Positions 24,000 to 33,178 of a DNA stretch of 64,000 nt are shown here, in pieces (position 1 is the first letter of the stretch; each line of letters starts with the position of its first letter). The notes beneath the pieces were generated by a model. That model did not search any database and was not told where the DNA came from. It worked only from the letters and a program-made list of their open reading frames with translations. The DNA is from Anaerolineales bacterium (GTDB taxonomy: Bacteria > Chloroflexota > Anaerolineae > Anaerolineales > UBA11579): the NCBI GenBank assembly GCA_019637805.1, contig JAHBVB010000001.1, forward strand, positions 509,875 to 573,874, written 5' to 3'. A program made the translations under genes and the position numbers.

Positions 24000-24046
24000 G
24001 TCATTGCGAGAAAACCCGGCAAAGCCAGGGTCGCCGAAGCAATCTA
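24000..24046. repeat. Fragment like the interspersed GTCATTGCGAG...GAAGCAATCT repeat
   Basis: GTCATTGCGAG at 24000-24010 and GAAGCAATCT at 24036-24045 match the ends of an interspersed palindromic repeat seen in many bacterial genomes. It overlaps the last codon of the transpeptidase gene. Only one copy is seen in this window. Confidence 0.5.
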
Positions 24047-25237
24047 CGGCGCCCCCGCCCCGTAGGCGAATTCCTCATCGGTGGGCGTGCGCCCGGACGG
24101 GTCGTGGACATAGACCCAGTCGCCTACATCCGCCCATTGGTAGACCCAGTGGGCATCGCCCAGCGAGAGATTGACGCAGCCGTGGGAGCCCTGGTAGCCG
24201 AAGAACTGCTTTTGCCGCCAGTAGGCGCCGTGGATGGCGCGGGCCTGGTCGTAATACAAGGTCCAGGGCACTTCGGCCAAGTAATAGTAGCCGCCGGCGC
24301 CGCCGGAGAAGTCGCCGCTCATCGGCGTGCTGTCGTGCTTCTCGTACACTTGGAACACGCCGGGGCGGGTCCACAACCCGTCCAGCCCTGTGGCGATCAG
24401 AGTGGCAAAGACCAGCTCAGAGTTCTCGTAGACAGAAAGGGACTGCTGGTCAAGATTGATCTCGATCCAGCGGCCATTGTCCACCCCTTGCGGCGCTTGG
24501 GTATTGGGGAAGACCAGGCGCATTTGCAGCGAGTTCAGCCACAGGTCCGGGCCGACCAGGTACCACTTGAGATCGCCCACCTGTTGAATATCAAAGACTT
24601 CGATCACGTCGTAGGCGGCAAACGTACTGCCGGAGCGCGGGGCGCGCAGATCAGCACCGGTGTAGGCGTTGAACGGCGCAGTTTCGCCGCCGGCAAATTC
24701 CAGCACCCAGCCAAAGGGGCGTTCTGGTGTGGACTTGAACTCCAGCCCCATGGCAAAGCGGCGCACTTGCACAGGGGAAAGGTCGCTGCGGCGCATCCAG
24801 CCCAGGTCGGTGAAGTACACTCCGCCCCCGTCCTGGATCGATGTGTAGGCGACATAGTGCGGGCTGCTGCCGGCCTTAACGAAGCTGGTGGGGTTGCTGT
24901 TGGCGGCCGCGTCCGCCGCACTGGCAAACACAGGACGCTGCAGCACCTGGCCGGCTTCATTCATCGTATTGACGATGGCATAGTTCACATTGCTTTCGCT
25001 CAGAGACTGGTCAACCAGCGTGGCGGAAAGCGGTTTGAGCGGCAAAGAAATGCCCATTTCCGCCAGGCGGGCCAGGTAGGCCGCCGAACCGTAAGGGAGG
25101 CAGTCAGTTTGCGCTTGGGGGGCAAAGGTTTCCGGCAGACACAACGGCGCATCCGCTGCGGGGGCGGCGGATGCCGGAACAGCCAGCACAGAGAGCAGAA
25201 GAGCCAGAATCAAAGAGGCGAAGCGGCGGGATTTCAT
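24044..25237 (-). CDS. Secreted L,D-transpeptidase (YkuD)
   Basis: A 397-residue exported protein with a signal peptide (LALLLSVLAVPASAAPAAD). The C-terminal YkuD domain has the catalytic motif IHGAYW...GSHGCVNLSLGDAHWVYQW with the active-site Cys in SHGCVN. It forms or edits 3-3 crosslinks in peptidoglycan outside the membrane, or attaches proteins to it. The N-terminal 200 residues are a spacer/binding region typical of Chloroflexota members and contain no recognised module. TATAAT (25244-25249, minus strand) lies exactly 6 nt before the ATG with no Shine-Dalgarno sequence, so the mRNA is probably leaderless. Confidence 0.9.
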   Translation of the reverse strand: MKSRRFASLILALLLSVLAVPASAAPAADAPLCLPETFAPQAQTDCLPYGSAAYLARLAEMGISLPLKPLSATLVDQSLSESNVNYAIVNTMNEAGQVLQRPVFASAADAAANSNPTSFVKAGSSPHYVAYTSIQDGGGVYFTDLGWMRRSDLSPVQVRRFAMGLEFKSTPERPFGWVLEFAGGETAPFNAYTGADLRAPRSGSTFAAYDVIEVFDIQQVGDLKWYLVGPDLWLNSLQMRLVFPNTQAPQGVDNGRWIEINLDQQSLSVYENSELVFATLIATGLDGLWTRPGVFQVYEKHDSTPMSGDFSGGAGGYYYLAEVPWTLYYDQARAIHGAYWRQKQFFGYQGSHGCVNLSLGDAHWVYQWADVGDWVYVHDPSGRTPTDEEFAYGAGAP

Positions 25238-25243
25238 GGGGAA

Positions 25244-25249
25244 ATTATA
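25244..25249 (-). promoter_or_regulatory. Leaderless-type -10 box, L,D-transpeptidase gene
   Basis: TATAAT on the minus strand, 6 nt before ATG 25237. Confidence 0.65.
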
Positions 25250-25294
25250 GCCGCCGTCCTGGCGGCTGGGATTAAGCCGTATATTAAGGCAGGC

Positions 25295-26452
25295 TCAGCC
25301 TTCGGCTGCCAAGCGCACCCGGCTGACAAAAGCCAAGGCCAGCAGGTTGCCCGCCACCGCAGCCAACACCACGAACCAAAAGCCCCAGCCAAACAGGGCA
25401 GGCACCAACAGGCTGGCCAGCGCCCGGCTGACGGAGGCGCTGGTGAAGAAGCCCGCCATCATCGTCGTACGCGCCTGCGGCATAACCTCGGTCATCAACG
25501 GGATGGCGCTGACGATGAAGAACTCGAAGCTGATGTAAAACAAGAACAGCGCCACCTGAGCCGCCAGCAGGCTCATGCCGCCTGCCACAGGCAGGGCGAT
25601 CACCGCCAAGCAATTGGCCAGCAGGCCCAACACGATCGCCCGGCGCTTCCCCAGGCGGTCAGTGAATGCAGCCACCAGTCCCTCGCCGCTCAGTTCGGCG
25701 GCCCCCAGGATAGCCGCAGTGGTGCCCAGAGCCAGCAGGCGCAGGGCGAAACGCTCCTCGAGCCAAATGCTAAAAGTGAGATTGATGAACTCGTTGGCCA
25801 CACAGGAAAAGAAGGTCAGTCCCAAAGCTGCCAAAGCCGGTTTAGAGGCCAGCAATTCTCTGAGCAGATTGGGCCGCTGGGCAGGACGCGGCGGGTCTGC
25901 CGGGAGACTTTTGTAAAAGATGATCGTGGCCAGCAAAGCCAATCCGCCCAACAAATAGAATGGGCTTATCCAGCCCCGCTCAGCAATGATCCAACCGACC
26001 AGCGGCATGCCAAGCAGAAAGGCGCCAGACCAGCTGAATTCCGTGACAGTCAGAAACACACTGCGCCGGCTGTAGGGCACTCGGTCGGCAATGTAGGCCT
26101 GCATGGTCGGGTCAAAGGTGATCTTGCCCAGCGCAGAAAGGATCAGGGCAAGCACGAATGTGGGGAAACTGGGCCACAGCACCACTGCGCTCATACCCGC
26201 CAGGAAGGTCAACTGGCCCAGCAGCATACCGGCCTTGCGCCCGCGCAGGTCACCTTGCGCGGCCAGCAGCGGCCCCAGCAGGCCGGCCACCAGGGAGCGT
26301 AAGCCGACGGCGTAGGTCAGTGAATCCAAGGGCACCCCCAACCCATCTCGGAAGACGCCCAGGAAGGGGTAGACCATGCGATAGGCCGTGCTGACCACAG
26401 TGCGAATCAGCGTAAACAGGGCCAGTTGCCAGCCCAGGGCAGAGGGTTTCAT
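25295..26452 (-). CDS. Major facilitator superfamily transporter
   Basis: A 385-residue membrane protein with about twelve hydrophobic segments and the MFS loop motif GDLRGRKAGML between segments 2 and 3 (residues 68-78). A second related loop (TDRLGKRRAIVLG) lies in the C-half. The family exports or imports small molecules by proton coupling; the substrate is unknown. It is 21 nt downstream of the urocanase gene on the same strand, which could make it part of the histidine-degradation unit, but this is context only. Confidence 0.85.
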   Translation of the reverse strand: MKPSALGWQLALFTLIRTVVSTAYRMVYPFLGVFRDGLGVPLDSLTYAVGLRSLVAGLLGPLLAAQGDLRGRKAGMLLGQLTFLAGMSAVVLWPSFPTFVLALILSALGKITFDPTMQAYIADRVPYSRRSVFLTVTEFSWSGAFLLGMPLVGWIIAERGWISPFYLLGGLALLATIIFYKSLPADPPRPAQRPNLLRELLASKPALAALGLTFFSCVANEFINLTFSIWLEERFALRLLALGTTAAILGAAELSGEGLVAAFTDRLGKRRAIVLGLLANCLAVIALPVAGGMSLLAAQVALFLFYISFEFFIVSAIPLMTEVMPQARTTMMAGFFTSASVSRALASLLVPALFGWGFWFVVLAAVAGNLLALAFVSRVRLAAEG

Positions 26453-26473
26453 TAGTCGATGAACCTCAAAAAG

Positions 26474-28129
26474 CTAGGACTTGAGCATGGGGATCTTAAC
26501 CCCATGCTGGTGGGCGAAGTCAATCGCCTCGCGGTAGCCGGCGTCAGCATGGCGCACCACACCCATGCCAGGGTCGCTGGTCAGCACGCGCTCAATGCGC
26601 TTGGCGGCTTCAGGCGTGCCGTCGGCCACGATCACCTGGCCGGCGTGCTGGCTGTAGCCGATGCCCACGCCGCCGCCGTGGTGGAAAGACACCCAGGTGG
26701 CGCCGCCGACCGCGTTGACCAGCGCGTTGAGGATCGGCCAGTCGCTGACCGCATCGGTGCCGTCCTGCATGCCTTCGGTCTCACGGTTGGGCGAAGCCAC
26801 CGAGCCTGAGTCCAAGTGGTCCCGGCCGATCACGATCGGCGCGCTCAATTCGCCGCTGGTCACCATCTCATTGAAGCGCAAGCCGGCCTTGGCACGCTCG
26901 CCATAACCCAGCCAGCAAATGCGGGCGGGCAGACCCTGGAAGGGAATGCGCTCGCGCGCCAGCTTTAGCCAGCGCTGTAAGTGCTGATCCTCAGGGAACA
27001 GCTCGGCGATGGCGGCATCCGTCTTATAAATGTCCTCCGGGTCGCCGCTGAGCGCCACCCAGCGGAACGGTCCTTTGCCCTCGCAAAACAGCGGGCGAAT
27101 GTAGGCCGGCACAAAGCCGGGGAAATCAAAGGCATTCTGGACGCCATAGTCCAGAGCGCGCTGGCGCAGGTTGTTGCCGTAATCGAAGACCTCGCTGCCG
27201 CGCTGCTGGAAACCCAGCATGGCCTCCACATGGCGGGCCATGCTGGCCTGTGAGCGGCGCTCAAATTCGGCCGGGTCGCTGCTGCGCAGCGCATCGGCCT
27301 CGGAGAGGGTCATACCTGCCGGGATATAAGCGAGCATATCGTGAGCCGGGGTTTGGTCAGTGACCACGTCTGGGACGATGCCGCGCGCCAGCAATTCCGG
27401 GAAGATCTCAGCCGCGTTGCCAATCAAGCCGATCGAGCGCGGCTGGCCAGCCTGCACGGATTCTTCGACCAAGGTCATGGCCTCTTCCAGCGTGTCCACC
27501 ACAGCGTCGATGTAGCCGATCTCGCGTCGGCGGTGCGCCCGGGCCGGGTCCACCTCCACCACCAGGGCCACGCCTTCGTTCATGGTGACCGCCAGCGGCT
27601 GGGCGCCGCCCATGCCGCCCAGACCGGCGGTAAGCACGAACTTGCCGCGCAGCGAAGGCCAGCCGCGCTGCTGGGCCAGCGAGCCGAGCGTCTCGTATGT
27701 GCCCTGCAGAATGCCCTGCGTGCCAATATAGATCCACGAACCGGCGGTCATCTGGCCGTACATCATCAAGCCCTTGGCGGCCAGGTCGTCGAAATGCTGC
27801 TGGGTGGCCCAGTGCGGCACTAGGTTGGAATTGGCGATCAGCGCCCGCGGCGCATCCGCGTGCGTGCGGAAGACGGCCACCGGCTTGCCAGACTGCACCA
27901 GCAAGGTTTCGTCCGGCTGCATGGTACGCAATGTCTCGAGAATCGCGTCGAAAGCTTCCCAGGAGCGGGCGACCTGGCCACGGCCGCCATACACCACCAG
28001 ATCTTCGGGACGTTCGGCCACCTCGGGGTCCAGGTTGTTTTGCAGCATGCGATAGACGGCTTCGATCAGCCAATTTTGGCAGTGCAACTCAATGCCGCGC
28101 GGGGAGCGGATTACTCGGGGTGTATTCAT
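26474..28129 (-). CDS. hutU: Urocanate hydratase
   Basis: A 551-residue NAD-dependent enzyme that converts urocanate to imidazolonepropionate, step two of histidine degradation. The family is clear over its whole length: [22 protein letters not shown] binding region, [30 protein letters not shown] and the [32 protein letters not shown] block. ATG 28129 is chosen since AAAGGAC lies just upstream; an earlier in-frame start at 28168 lacks one. No hutH, hutI or hutG gene is present in the window, so the pathway partners must lie elsewhere. Confidence 0.96.
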   Translation of the reverse strand: MNTPRVIRSPRGIELHCQNWLIEAVYRMLQNNLDPEVAERPEDLVVYGGRGQVARSWEAFDAILETLRTMQPDETLLVQSGKPVAVFRTHADAPRALIANSNLVPHWATQQHFDDLAAKGLMMYGQMTAGSWIYIGTQGILQGTYETLGSLAQQRGWPSLRGKFVLTAGLGGMGGAQPLAVTMNEGVALVVEVDPARAHRRREIGYIDAVVDTLEEAMTLVEESVQAGQPRSIGLIGNAAEIFPELLARGIVPDVVTDQTPAHDMLAYIPAGMTLSEADALRSSDPAEFERRSQASMARHVEAMLGFQQRGSEVFDYGNNLRQRALDYGVQNAFDFPGFVPAYIRPLFCEGKGPFRWVALSGDPEDIYKTDAAIAELFPEDQHLQRWLKLARERIPFQGLPARICWLGYGERAKAGLRFNEMVTSGELSAPIVIGRDHLDSGSVASPNRETEGMQDGTDAVSDWPILNALVNAVGGATWVSFHHGGGVGIGYSQHAGQVIVADGTPEAAKRIERVLTSDPGMGVVRHADAGYREAIDFAHQHGVKIPMLKS

Positions 28130-28186
28130 CAATTGTCCTTTGCTGGTGCCAGCGCCAGTGTACTGCATAACCTTGGCGGTCTTGGG

Positions 28187-28966
28187 TTAGCCGCCGTGCT
28201 GCGCTCCATGCTCGAAGAACGGTAACGGGTCGTGCAGCACAAAATCGGGACTATTGCGCCAGCGGCGGTACTCATCCTGCTCGGCCTGGCTGGCATGGCC
28301 GTCGTAATAGGTCATCGGCCCCAACTGGATGCTGCTCTGGCCCACGCGCACCTCAAAATGCAGGTGCGGCTCTACGACGAAGTAGGCATCGCCGCTGGCG
28401 CCGACCTGGCCCAGCCCTTGGCCACAATCCAGCGGCTCACGCATCACAAAAGGCGCCTCGTTCTGCAGGTGCGCATACAGCAGGTAAAGCGACTGGCCCT
28501 GTGCCACTTCAAACAGCGCCGCCAGGTCCGGCGACAACTGCGCCCAAGGTGTCTCCACGATCAGGTAATAGCCATAAATAGACGCATAACCCAGCCCGGC
28601 CACATAGCCGTCCAAGGCGGACTGCAGCGCGGCGCCGTCAATATGCCCGCCCTGCCCGCCCGGGTCGTTGCGCTGGTAGTAGGCAAAGTCCAGGCCATGG
28701 TGGCCGCCATCCCAGTCGCTGCTGCTGGGCGGGGCACGGAACTCCTGGCTGATATAGCCCAACAAAACCTGGAAAGTATGCCCCGCCAGTGGAGAGCACA
28801 GTGCGCTGACCGGAATGGGCGTGGGCGTAGGCAGCGGGGTGGCGCTGACGGTAGATTGTGGCGCCTCAGTCGGCGCTGGGGAAGGGCTGGGGTTGGGCGT
28901 CGGCTCGGCTATAGGCGCCGCACAGGCAGCCAGCAACCAGCACAGCGTAAAAATCAGGCGCTTCAC
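28187..28966 (-). CDS. M23 (LytM) peptidase-like lipoprotein
   Basis: A 259-residue lipoprotein (WLLAAC lipobox) with a Pro/Thr/Ser linker and a LytM-type M23 domain. The first zinc motif is HHGLDFAY (His-x3-Asp form), the last is PHLHFEVR (HxH). In between is a glycyl-glycine-rich turn and QVGASGDAYFVV, as in the family. It probably cleaves or binds peptidoglycan peptide bridges. The start is GTG 28966; TAGAAT (28973-28978) is 6 nt upstream, a leaderless arrangement. Confidence 0.85.
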   Translation of the reverse strand: MKRLIFTLCWLLAACAAPIAEPTPNPSPSPAPTEAPQSTVSATPLPTPTPIPVSALCSPLAGHTFQVLLGYISQEFRAPPSSSDWDGGHHGLDFAYYQRNDPGGQGGHIDGAALQSALDGYVAGLGYASIYGYYLIVETPWAQLSPDLAALFEVAQGQSLYLLYAHLQNEAPFVMREPLDCGQGLGQVGASGDAYFVVEPHLHFEVRVGQSSIQLGPMTYYDGHASQAEQDEYRRWRNSPDFVLHDPLPFFEHGAQHGG

Positions 28967-28972
28967 AGCGTC

Positions 28973-28978
28973 ATTCTA
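28973..28978 (-). promoter_or_regulatory. Leaderless-type -10 box, M23 lipoprotein gene
   Basis: TAGAAT on the minus strand, 6 nt before GTG 28966. Confidence 0.55.
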
Positions 28979-29041
28979 ACGCCCAACAATCGAGATTTGC
29001 CGGTGTTATCATTGCCGAAACCGGATTTTTGCGGAGTTTGA

Positions 29042-30391
29042 ATGAAGAAAATCAGTGTAATTGGGGTGGGCTATGTGGGCCTGGTCACCGCCGCCTGCTT
29101 TAGTGACCTGGGCAACCAGGTCATCGCTCTGGATGTAAATGAAGAACGCGTCGCCGGACTGAAGCGCGGCGAAATGCCGATCTACGAACCCGGCTTGGAA
29201 GAACTGGTGCAGCGCAACGTGCAGGCGGGCCGCCTGCAGTTCACCACCTCGTACCCCGAAGCCCTGCAGGACAGTGAGTTCGTCTTTATTTGCGTAGGCA
29301 CGCCCTCCGGCGTAGACGGCGAAGCCGACCTGAAGTACGTAGAATCGGCGGCACGCTCGATTGCCGAGCACATGCAGGCTCCGCTGGTGGTGATCAACAA
29401 GTCTACCGTGCCGGTAGGCACGGGTGACTTTGTAGCCGAGATCATTAAGCACGCCCAGCCCAAGCCGATGGACTTCTGGGTGGTGTCTTGCCCCGAATTT
29501 CTGCGCGAAGGCGCCGCGATCAGCGACTTCATGAACCCACACCGCACCGTGCTGGGCTCGCTGCACCGCGAAGCCGCCGACAAAGTGGCCCAGCTGCACC
29601 TGCCGCTGCGCGCTCCGATCGTGATCACGGACCTGCGCACCGCTGAAATGATCAAGTACGCCTCCAATGCCTTCCTGGCCACCAAGATCTCCTTCATTAA
29701 TGAGATCGCCGACGTCTGCGAGTCGCTGGGGGCTGATGTGAAAGAAGTGGCGGCCGGCATGGGTTTTGATACCCGCATCGGCAAGCAATTCCTGGAAGCC
29801 GGCCTGGGCTATGGCGGTTCCTGCTTCCCCAAAGACGTGAAGGCCCTGGCCTATATGGCCGAGGAAATGGGCCACGAGCCGCGCATTTTGAATGCGGTGA
29901 TGGACGTGAATGTGCGCCGCCGCGACCACGCCGTGCGCCGCCTAGAACAGGCGCTGGGCGGGCTGCAAGGCCGCCGCATCGGCCTGCTGGGTCTGGCCTT
30001 CAAGGCCAACACCGACGATATGCGCGAGGCGCCCTCGATTGACATTGCCGAGGCCCTGCTGACCGCCGGCGCCGAAGTGACCGCTTATGACCCGGTGGCC
30101 ATGCCAGCCGCCAGTGAGCTGCTGCCCAAGGTGGAGATGGCCGAGAATGCTTATGAACTGGCCCAGGACTGCGACGCCCTGCTGGTGGCCACGGAGTGGA
30201 ACGAGTTCAAAAACCTGGACATGCTGCGCATCCGCAACAGTATGAAGCAGCCTGTGCTGGTGGACGGGCGCAACCTGTACCAGCCGCAGATCCTGCGCAG
30301 CATGGGCTTTCAGTATTACGGCATTGGGCGCGGCTACAACGAGAATGGCGCCGCGCAAACCAAGATCGAGGTCCGGCCCCATGCCGCCTGA
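29042..30391 (+). CDS. ugd: UDP-glucose 6-dehydrogenase
   Basis: A 449-residue NAD-dependent enzyme that oxidises UDP-glucose (or a related UDP-sugar) to the uronic acid, providing a precursor for surface polymers. The N-terminal dinucleotide motif is GVGYVGLV, the catalytic Cys lies in [10 protein letters not shown], and the C-terminal UDP-binding domain has [17 protein letters not shown] and VDGRNLY. Length is normal. GGAG lies 7-8 nt before the ATG. It overlaps the following methyltransferase gene by 11 nt, and fits with the glycosyltransferase genes earlier in the window. Confidence 0.95.
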   Translation: MKKISVIGVGYVGLVTAACFSDLGNQVIALDVNEERVAGLKRGEMPIYEPGLEELVQRNVQAGRLQFTTSYPEALQDSEFVFICVGTPSGVDGEADLKYVESAARSIAEHMQAPLVVINKSTVPVGTGDFVAEIIKHAQPKPMDFWVVSCPEFLREGAAISDFMNPHRTVLGSLHREAADKVAQLHLPLRAPIVITDLRTAEMIKYASNAFLATKISFINEIADVCESLGADVKEVAAGMGFDTRIGKQFLEAGLGYGGSCFPKDVKALAYMAEEMGHEPRILNAVMDVNVRRRDHAVRRLEQALGGLQGRRIGLLGLAFKANTDDMREAPSIDIAEALLTAGAEVTAYDPVAMPAASELLPKVEMAENAYELAQDCDALLVATEWNEFKNLDMLRIRNSMKQPVLVDGRNLYQPQILRSMGFQYYGIGRGYNENGAAQTKIEVRPHAA

Positions 30392-31286
30392 GGTGCAGAA
30401 CGATCATCCGCCAATTTGTGATTATGAGGGGTCCGATTATCAACAGCGTTTTTGGGAGCAGGGCGAACGCCAATACGAAGATCAGGTAGAAGCGGTCGCT
30501 ATCCGGCGTTTGCTGCCGACCAGCGGCAAGTTGCTACTGGAAGTGGGCGCTGGGGCCGGGCGCAACACGCCGCGCTATCATGGCTACGAGCGCATCGTGG
30601 TGATGGATTACTCCACTACGCAACTGGAGCAGGCCCAGCAGCGCTTGGGAACAGACCCGCGCTATATCTATGTGGCGGCCGACGTCTACAAATTGCCTTT
30701 TGTGGATGGGCTGTTCGACGGCGTGACCATGATCCGCGTGATCCACCACCTGGCTGAGGCGCCGCGGGCGCTGGGCCAACTGCGCCAGGTGATGCAACCC
30801 AAGGGGGTCTTCCTGCTGGAATTTGCCAACAAGCGCAACCTGAAAGCCATTTTGCGTTACTGGGCCGGCCGGCAAACGTGGAACCCGTTTACCCCTGAGC
30901 AGGTTGAGTACATTCCGTTGAATTTTGATTTTCACCCACACACCATGCGCGGTTGGCTGAAACAAGCCGGCTTTCGCATCGAGCGCCAACTGAGCGTCTC
31001 GCACTTCCGCATGGGTTGGCTGAAGCGCAATATCCCTTTGGGCCTGTTGGTCGGGGCGGACGCAGCCCTGCAGCCGACCGGGGCGCTGTGGCAGTATACG
31101 CCGAGCCTGTTCTACCGCATGCGCGCCAGCGACGAAGGGGCAGCCGCCAGCCAGGGCTTCTTCAAATGCCCGGAATGCGGCACTTCACTGCCAGAGCAGG
31201 CAGGTGATGTGCTCGCCTGCCCAGGCTGCCAACGGCGCTGGGGCCGCAAAAACGGCATCTACAATTTCAAGCAAGCCCTGAAGTAA
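30381..31286 (+). CDS. SAM-dependent methyltransferase with C-terminal zinc ribbon
   Basis: A 301-residue class I methyltransferase. SAM motif I is [16 protein letters not shown], with [16 protein letters not shown] and [24 protein letters not shown] as later motifs. The C-terminal 45 residues form a Trm112-like zinc ribbon ([25 protein letters not shown]). The substrate is unknown; the coupling to ugd suggests a sugar or lipid-linked precursor, but ubiquinone/menaquinone-type targets are also possible. ATG 30381 gives an 11-nt overlap with ugd; a longer frame from 30324 is inside ugd and is rejected. Confidence 0.85.
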   Translation: MPPEVQNDHPPICDYEGSDYQQRFWEQGERQYEDQVEAVAIRRLLPTSGKLLLEVGAGAGRNTPRYHGYERIVVMDYSTTQLEQAQQRLGTDPRYIYVAADVYKLPFVDGLFDGVTMIRVIHHLAEAPRALGQLRQVMQPKGVFLLEFANKRNLKAILRYWAGRQTWNPFTPEQVEYIPLNFDFHPHTMRGWLKQAGFRIERQLSVSHFRMGWLKRNIPLGLLVGADAALQPTGALWQYTPSLFYRMRASDEGAAASQGFFKCPECGTSLPEQAGDVLACPGCQRRWGRKNGIYNFKQALK

Positions 31287-31287
31287 C

Positions 31288-31890
31288 TCAGCTCAGCGAC
31301 AGCCGCATCAGCCAGCGCGGCAGCTTGGCGCTGGTCGCATCCGTGAGCAGCACTCGCTGGAAACCGGCGCGCTCGAACATGGACGTGGTGCCCACATAAG
31401 CAAAGGCGCCGCTGATGCGTTTGCCCTGCGGGTCCACCGGGTAGGCTTCCAACCCAGGCGCGCCATAATGGCGTGCACACTCGATGACGCCCTGCAACAG
31501 GGCCGAGGCGATCCCGCGCCGCCGAAAACCCGTGCGCACGATGAAGCAGACCACCGACCATACCGGCTGCTCGTCAATCTTGGGGATCGTGCGGGAACGG
31601 ACTAAACGCTCCATTTGTGGGCGCGGGCCAAAGCCGCACCAGCCCACCAACTGACCCTCCAGATAGGCCAGCACACCGGGCGGCGTGGGGTCGTTCAGCT
31701 GGGCGCGCAGGGCAGCCCGCCGGGCGGCCACCCAGGCGTCCAGACTCTCCTTCCTGGCTCCACTGTATTCTGAAGAAGACACCCGCCAATACTGGCAGGT
31801 GCAGGGGATGCGCTCAAAGAACTCCAGCAGGTCACCCCAATGCTGTGGGCCGGCAGGCACGATCTGCAGAGCGGTTTCTTCTGTTTTCAC
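31288..31890 (-). CDS. GNAT family N-acetyltransferase
   Basis: A 200-residue GCN5-related acetyltransferase. The acetyl-CoA motif A is VCFIVRTGFRRRGIASALLQGVIECARHYG, with the Q/RxxGxG/A pattern. The middle has LVGWCGFGPRPQMERL. The protein acetylates an unknown amine. It overlaps the Imm5-like gene by 4 nt (ATGA) and probably belongs to a three-gene operon with it and the DsbA-like gene. A toxin-type GNAT partner is improbable because the residue pattern is that of ordinary small-molecule acetyltransferases. Confidence 0.85.
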   Translation of the reverse strand: MKTEETALQIVPAGPQHWGDLLEFFERIPCTCQYWRVSSSEYSGARKESLDAWVAARRAALRAQLNDPTPPGVLAYLEGQLVGWCGFGPRPQMERLVRSRTIPKIDEQPVWSVVCFIVRTGFRRRGIASALLQGVIECARHYGAPGLEAYPVDPQGKRISGAFAYVGTTSMFERAGFQRVLLTDATSAKLPRWLMRLSLS

Positions 31891-32351
31891 GAGACCAGCT
31901 CCAGCAAGCGCTGATATTGCCAGTCACGCTCTTTGGCGATGGCTGCGGCGGCATCCTGCGGGCTGCTGTCTCTGTGGATGGCTTGCAAGGCGTACAAGGC
32001 CGGACCAACCGCATGGGTACGCACATGCGCCGTGGCCACAGCCTGTCCGGCGGCGCGGGCCGCCGAGCGCGCCGGCGTGTCGGCGCCCACCTCACGGGCG
32101 GCGGCATGCGCATCCAGAGAGGCGCGGCGTATCACCGCCATGCGGAAGACGCCAGTATCCATCCAGGTTTGCAAAGTGTTTAGTGCATCACGCGGGCGTG
32201 TGTCATGTGGATAAGCCTGCTCAAAATAAGGCAGCGCACGCTGTGCGCATTGCTTTGCCCAAAGGCCCAAAGAGTGCTGACTGGCTTGCTCCATCAAGGG
32301 AAGCAGCCGCGGGTCTTGCTGAGTCAGCGAGAATTTGGGCTTTACGCTCAC
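31887..32351 (-). CDS. Putative immunity protein, Imm5-like domain
   Basis: A 154-residue helical protein. The core RPRDALNTLQTWMDTGVFRMAVIRRASLDAHAAARE and ARAAGQAVATAHVRTHAVGPALYALQAI match the Imm-5-like family of presumed immunity proteins for polymorphic toxins. No toxin gene is adjacent, so either the family has a non-immunity role here or the gene is an orphan. The start is GTG 32351, 15 nt after the DsbA-like stop, and the gene overlaps the GNAT gene by ATGA. Cotranscription with DsbA-like is likely. Confidence 0.75.
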   Translation of the reverse strand: MSVKPKFSLTQQDPRLLPLMEQASQHSLGLWAKQCAQRALPYFEQAYPHDTRPRDALNTLQTWMDTGVFRMAVIRRASLDAHAAAREVGADTPARSAARAAGQAVATAHVRTHAVGPALYALQAIHRDSSPQDAAAAIAKERDWQYQRLLELVS

Positions 32352-32366
32352 GTGCGTCCGGCAAAG

Positions 32367-33143
32367 CTAGTCTTCCAAGTTGGCCAGCTCATAGTCGATG
32401 ATCTGCGCGAAGACCGAGAAAGGCTGGGCGCCAATCACGGCGATGCCATTGATGAAGAAGGTCGGCGTGGAGCTGACGCCCAAGGTGGTGGCAAAGTCAA
32501 AGTCGGCCTGGACGGCCGCCAGGTAACGCTGCTCTTCGTAGCAGGCGCTGAATTCGGCTGCATCCAAACCAGCCTGCTCGGCGTAGGCCAGATAGGTCTC
32601 ATCGCCCAGAGGCAACTGCTGGCTGAAGAGCATATCGTGGTAAGCCCAGAACGCTCCCTGTTCATTGGCGCACTGGGCGGCCAACGCCGCCGGGAAGGCC
32701 TGAGGGTGAATGCTGGTCAGCGGAAAATCTTTGTAGACGAAGCGGATCTGGCCGCCATAGGTGTCTATCAACTGTGCGTGGGTCTGCGTGGCGTAGCGCT
32801 GGCAGAACGGGCACTCGAAGTCGGAAAATTCAATGATGGTGATGGGCGCATCAGCGGCGCCGAAACTGGGGTCATGGTCCTCTATCGGCACTTGGTAGCG
32901 GCGTTCCACGATGTCGCCGGAGGTCTGCTCTTGCGGCAGGCTTTGCTGCGGCAGTTCGGCGCTGCGCGGGGCGAGCGCGGAGAGCAAGCTGCTGCCCCAA
33001 ACCAGGTAACCAAGCAGCACGCCGGCCAGAAAACCCAAAAGGCCGTACAAATGCGCCTTTTTAACTCTCAGACTGACAAGCTCATCTTCTGTACGAGGTG
33101 AAGCAACTTCTGCGGGGGAGGTGTTCTTCTTGCGAGTGGCCAT
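32367..33143 (-). CDS. Membrane-anchored DsbA-like thioredoxin-fold oxidoreductase
   Basis: A 258-residue protein with one N-terminal membrane segment (about residues 29-50, LYGLLGFLAGVLLGYLVWG) and a C-terminal DsbA/BdbD-type thioredoxin domain. The active site is CPFC in FSDFECPFCQRY; GTPTFFING carries the cis-Pro. It forms or exchanges disulfides in exported proteins outside the membrane. ATG 33143 has a TATAAT (33150-33155, minus strand) 6 nt upstream and no Shine-Dalgarno sequence; an upstream in-frame start at 33185 would run across the divergent promoter and is rejected. It leads an operon with the Imm5-like and GNAT genes. Confidence 0.9.
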   Translation of the reverse strand: MATRKKNTSPAEVASPRTEDELVSLRVKKAHLYGLLGFLAGVLLGYLVWGSSLLSALAPRSAELPQQSLPQEQTSGDIVERRYQVPIEDHDPSFGAADAPITIIEFSDFECPFCQRYATQTHAQLIDTYGGQIRFVYKDFPLTSIHPQAFPAALAAQCANEQGAFWAYHDMLFSQQLPLGDETYLAYAEQAGLDAAEFSACYEEQRYLAAVQADFDFATTLGVSSTPTFFINGIAVIGAQPFSVFAQIIDYELANLED

Positions 33144-33149
33144 GCAGGA

Positions 33150-33155
33150 ATTATA
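33150..33155 (-). promoter_or_regulatory. Leaderless-type -10 box, DsbA-like gene
   Basis: TATAAT on the minus strand, 6 nt before ATG 33143. It faces the plus-strand box at 33166 with 10 bp between them. Confidence 0.7.
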
Positions 33156-33165
33156 GCTGGCCCCG

Positions 33166-33171
33166 TATAAT
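33166..33171 (+). promoter_or_regulatory. Leaderless-type -10 box, DHODH-like gene
   Basis: TATAAT, 7 nt before ATG 33179, divergent with the box at 33150-33155. The start codons are 35 bp apart, so the -35 regions must overlap the opposite gene. Confidence 0.7.
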
Positions 33172-33178
33172 CGCGCAG

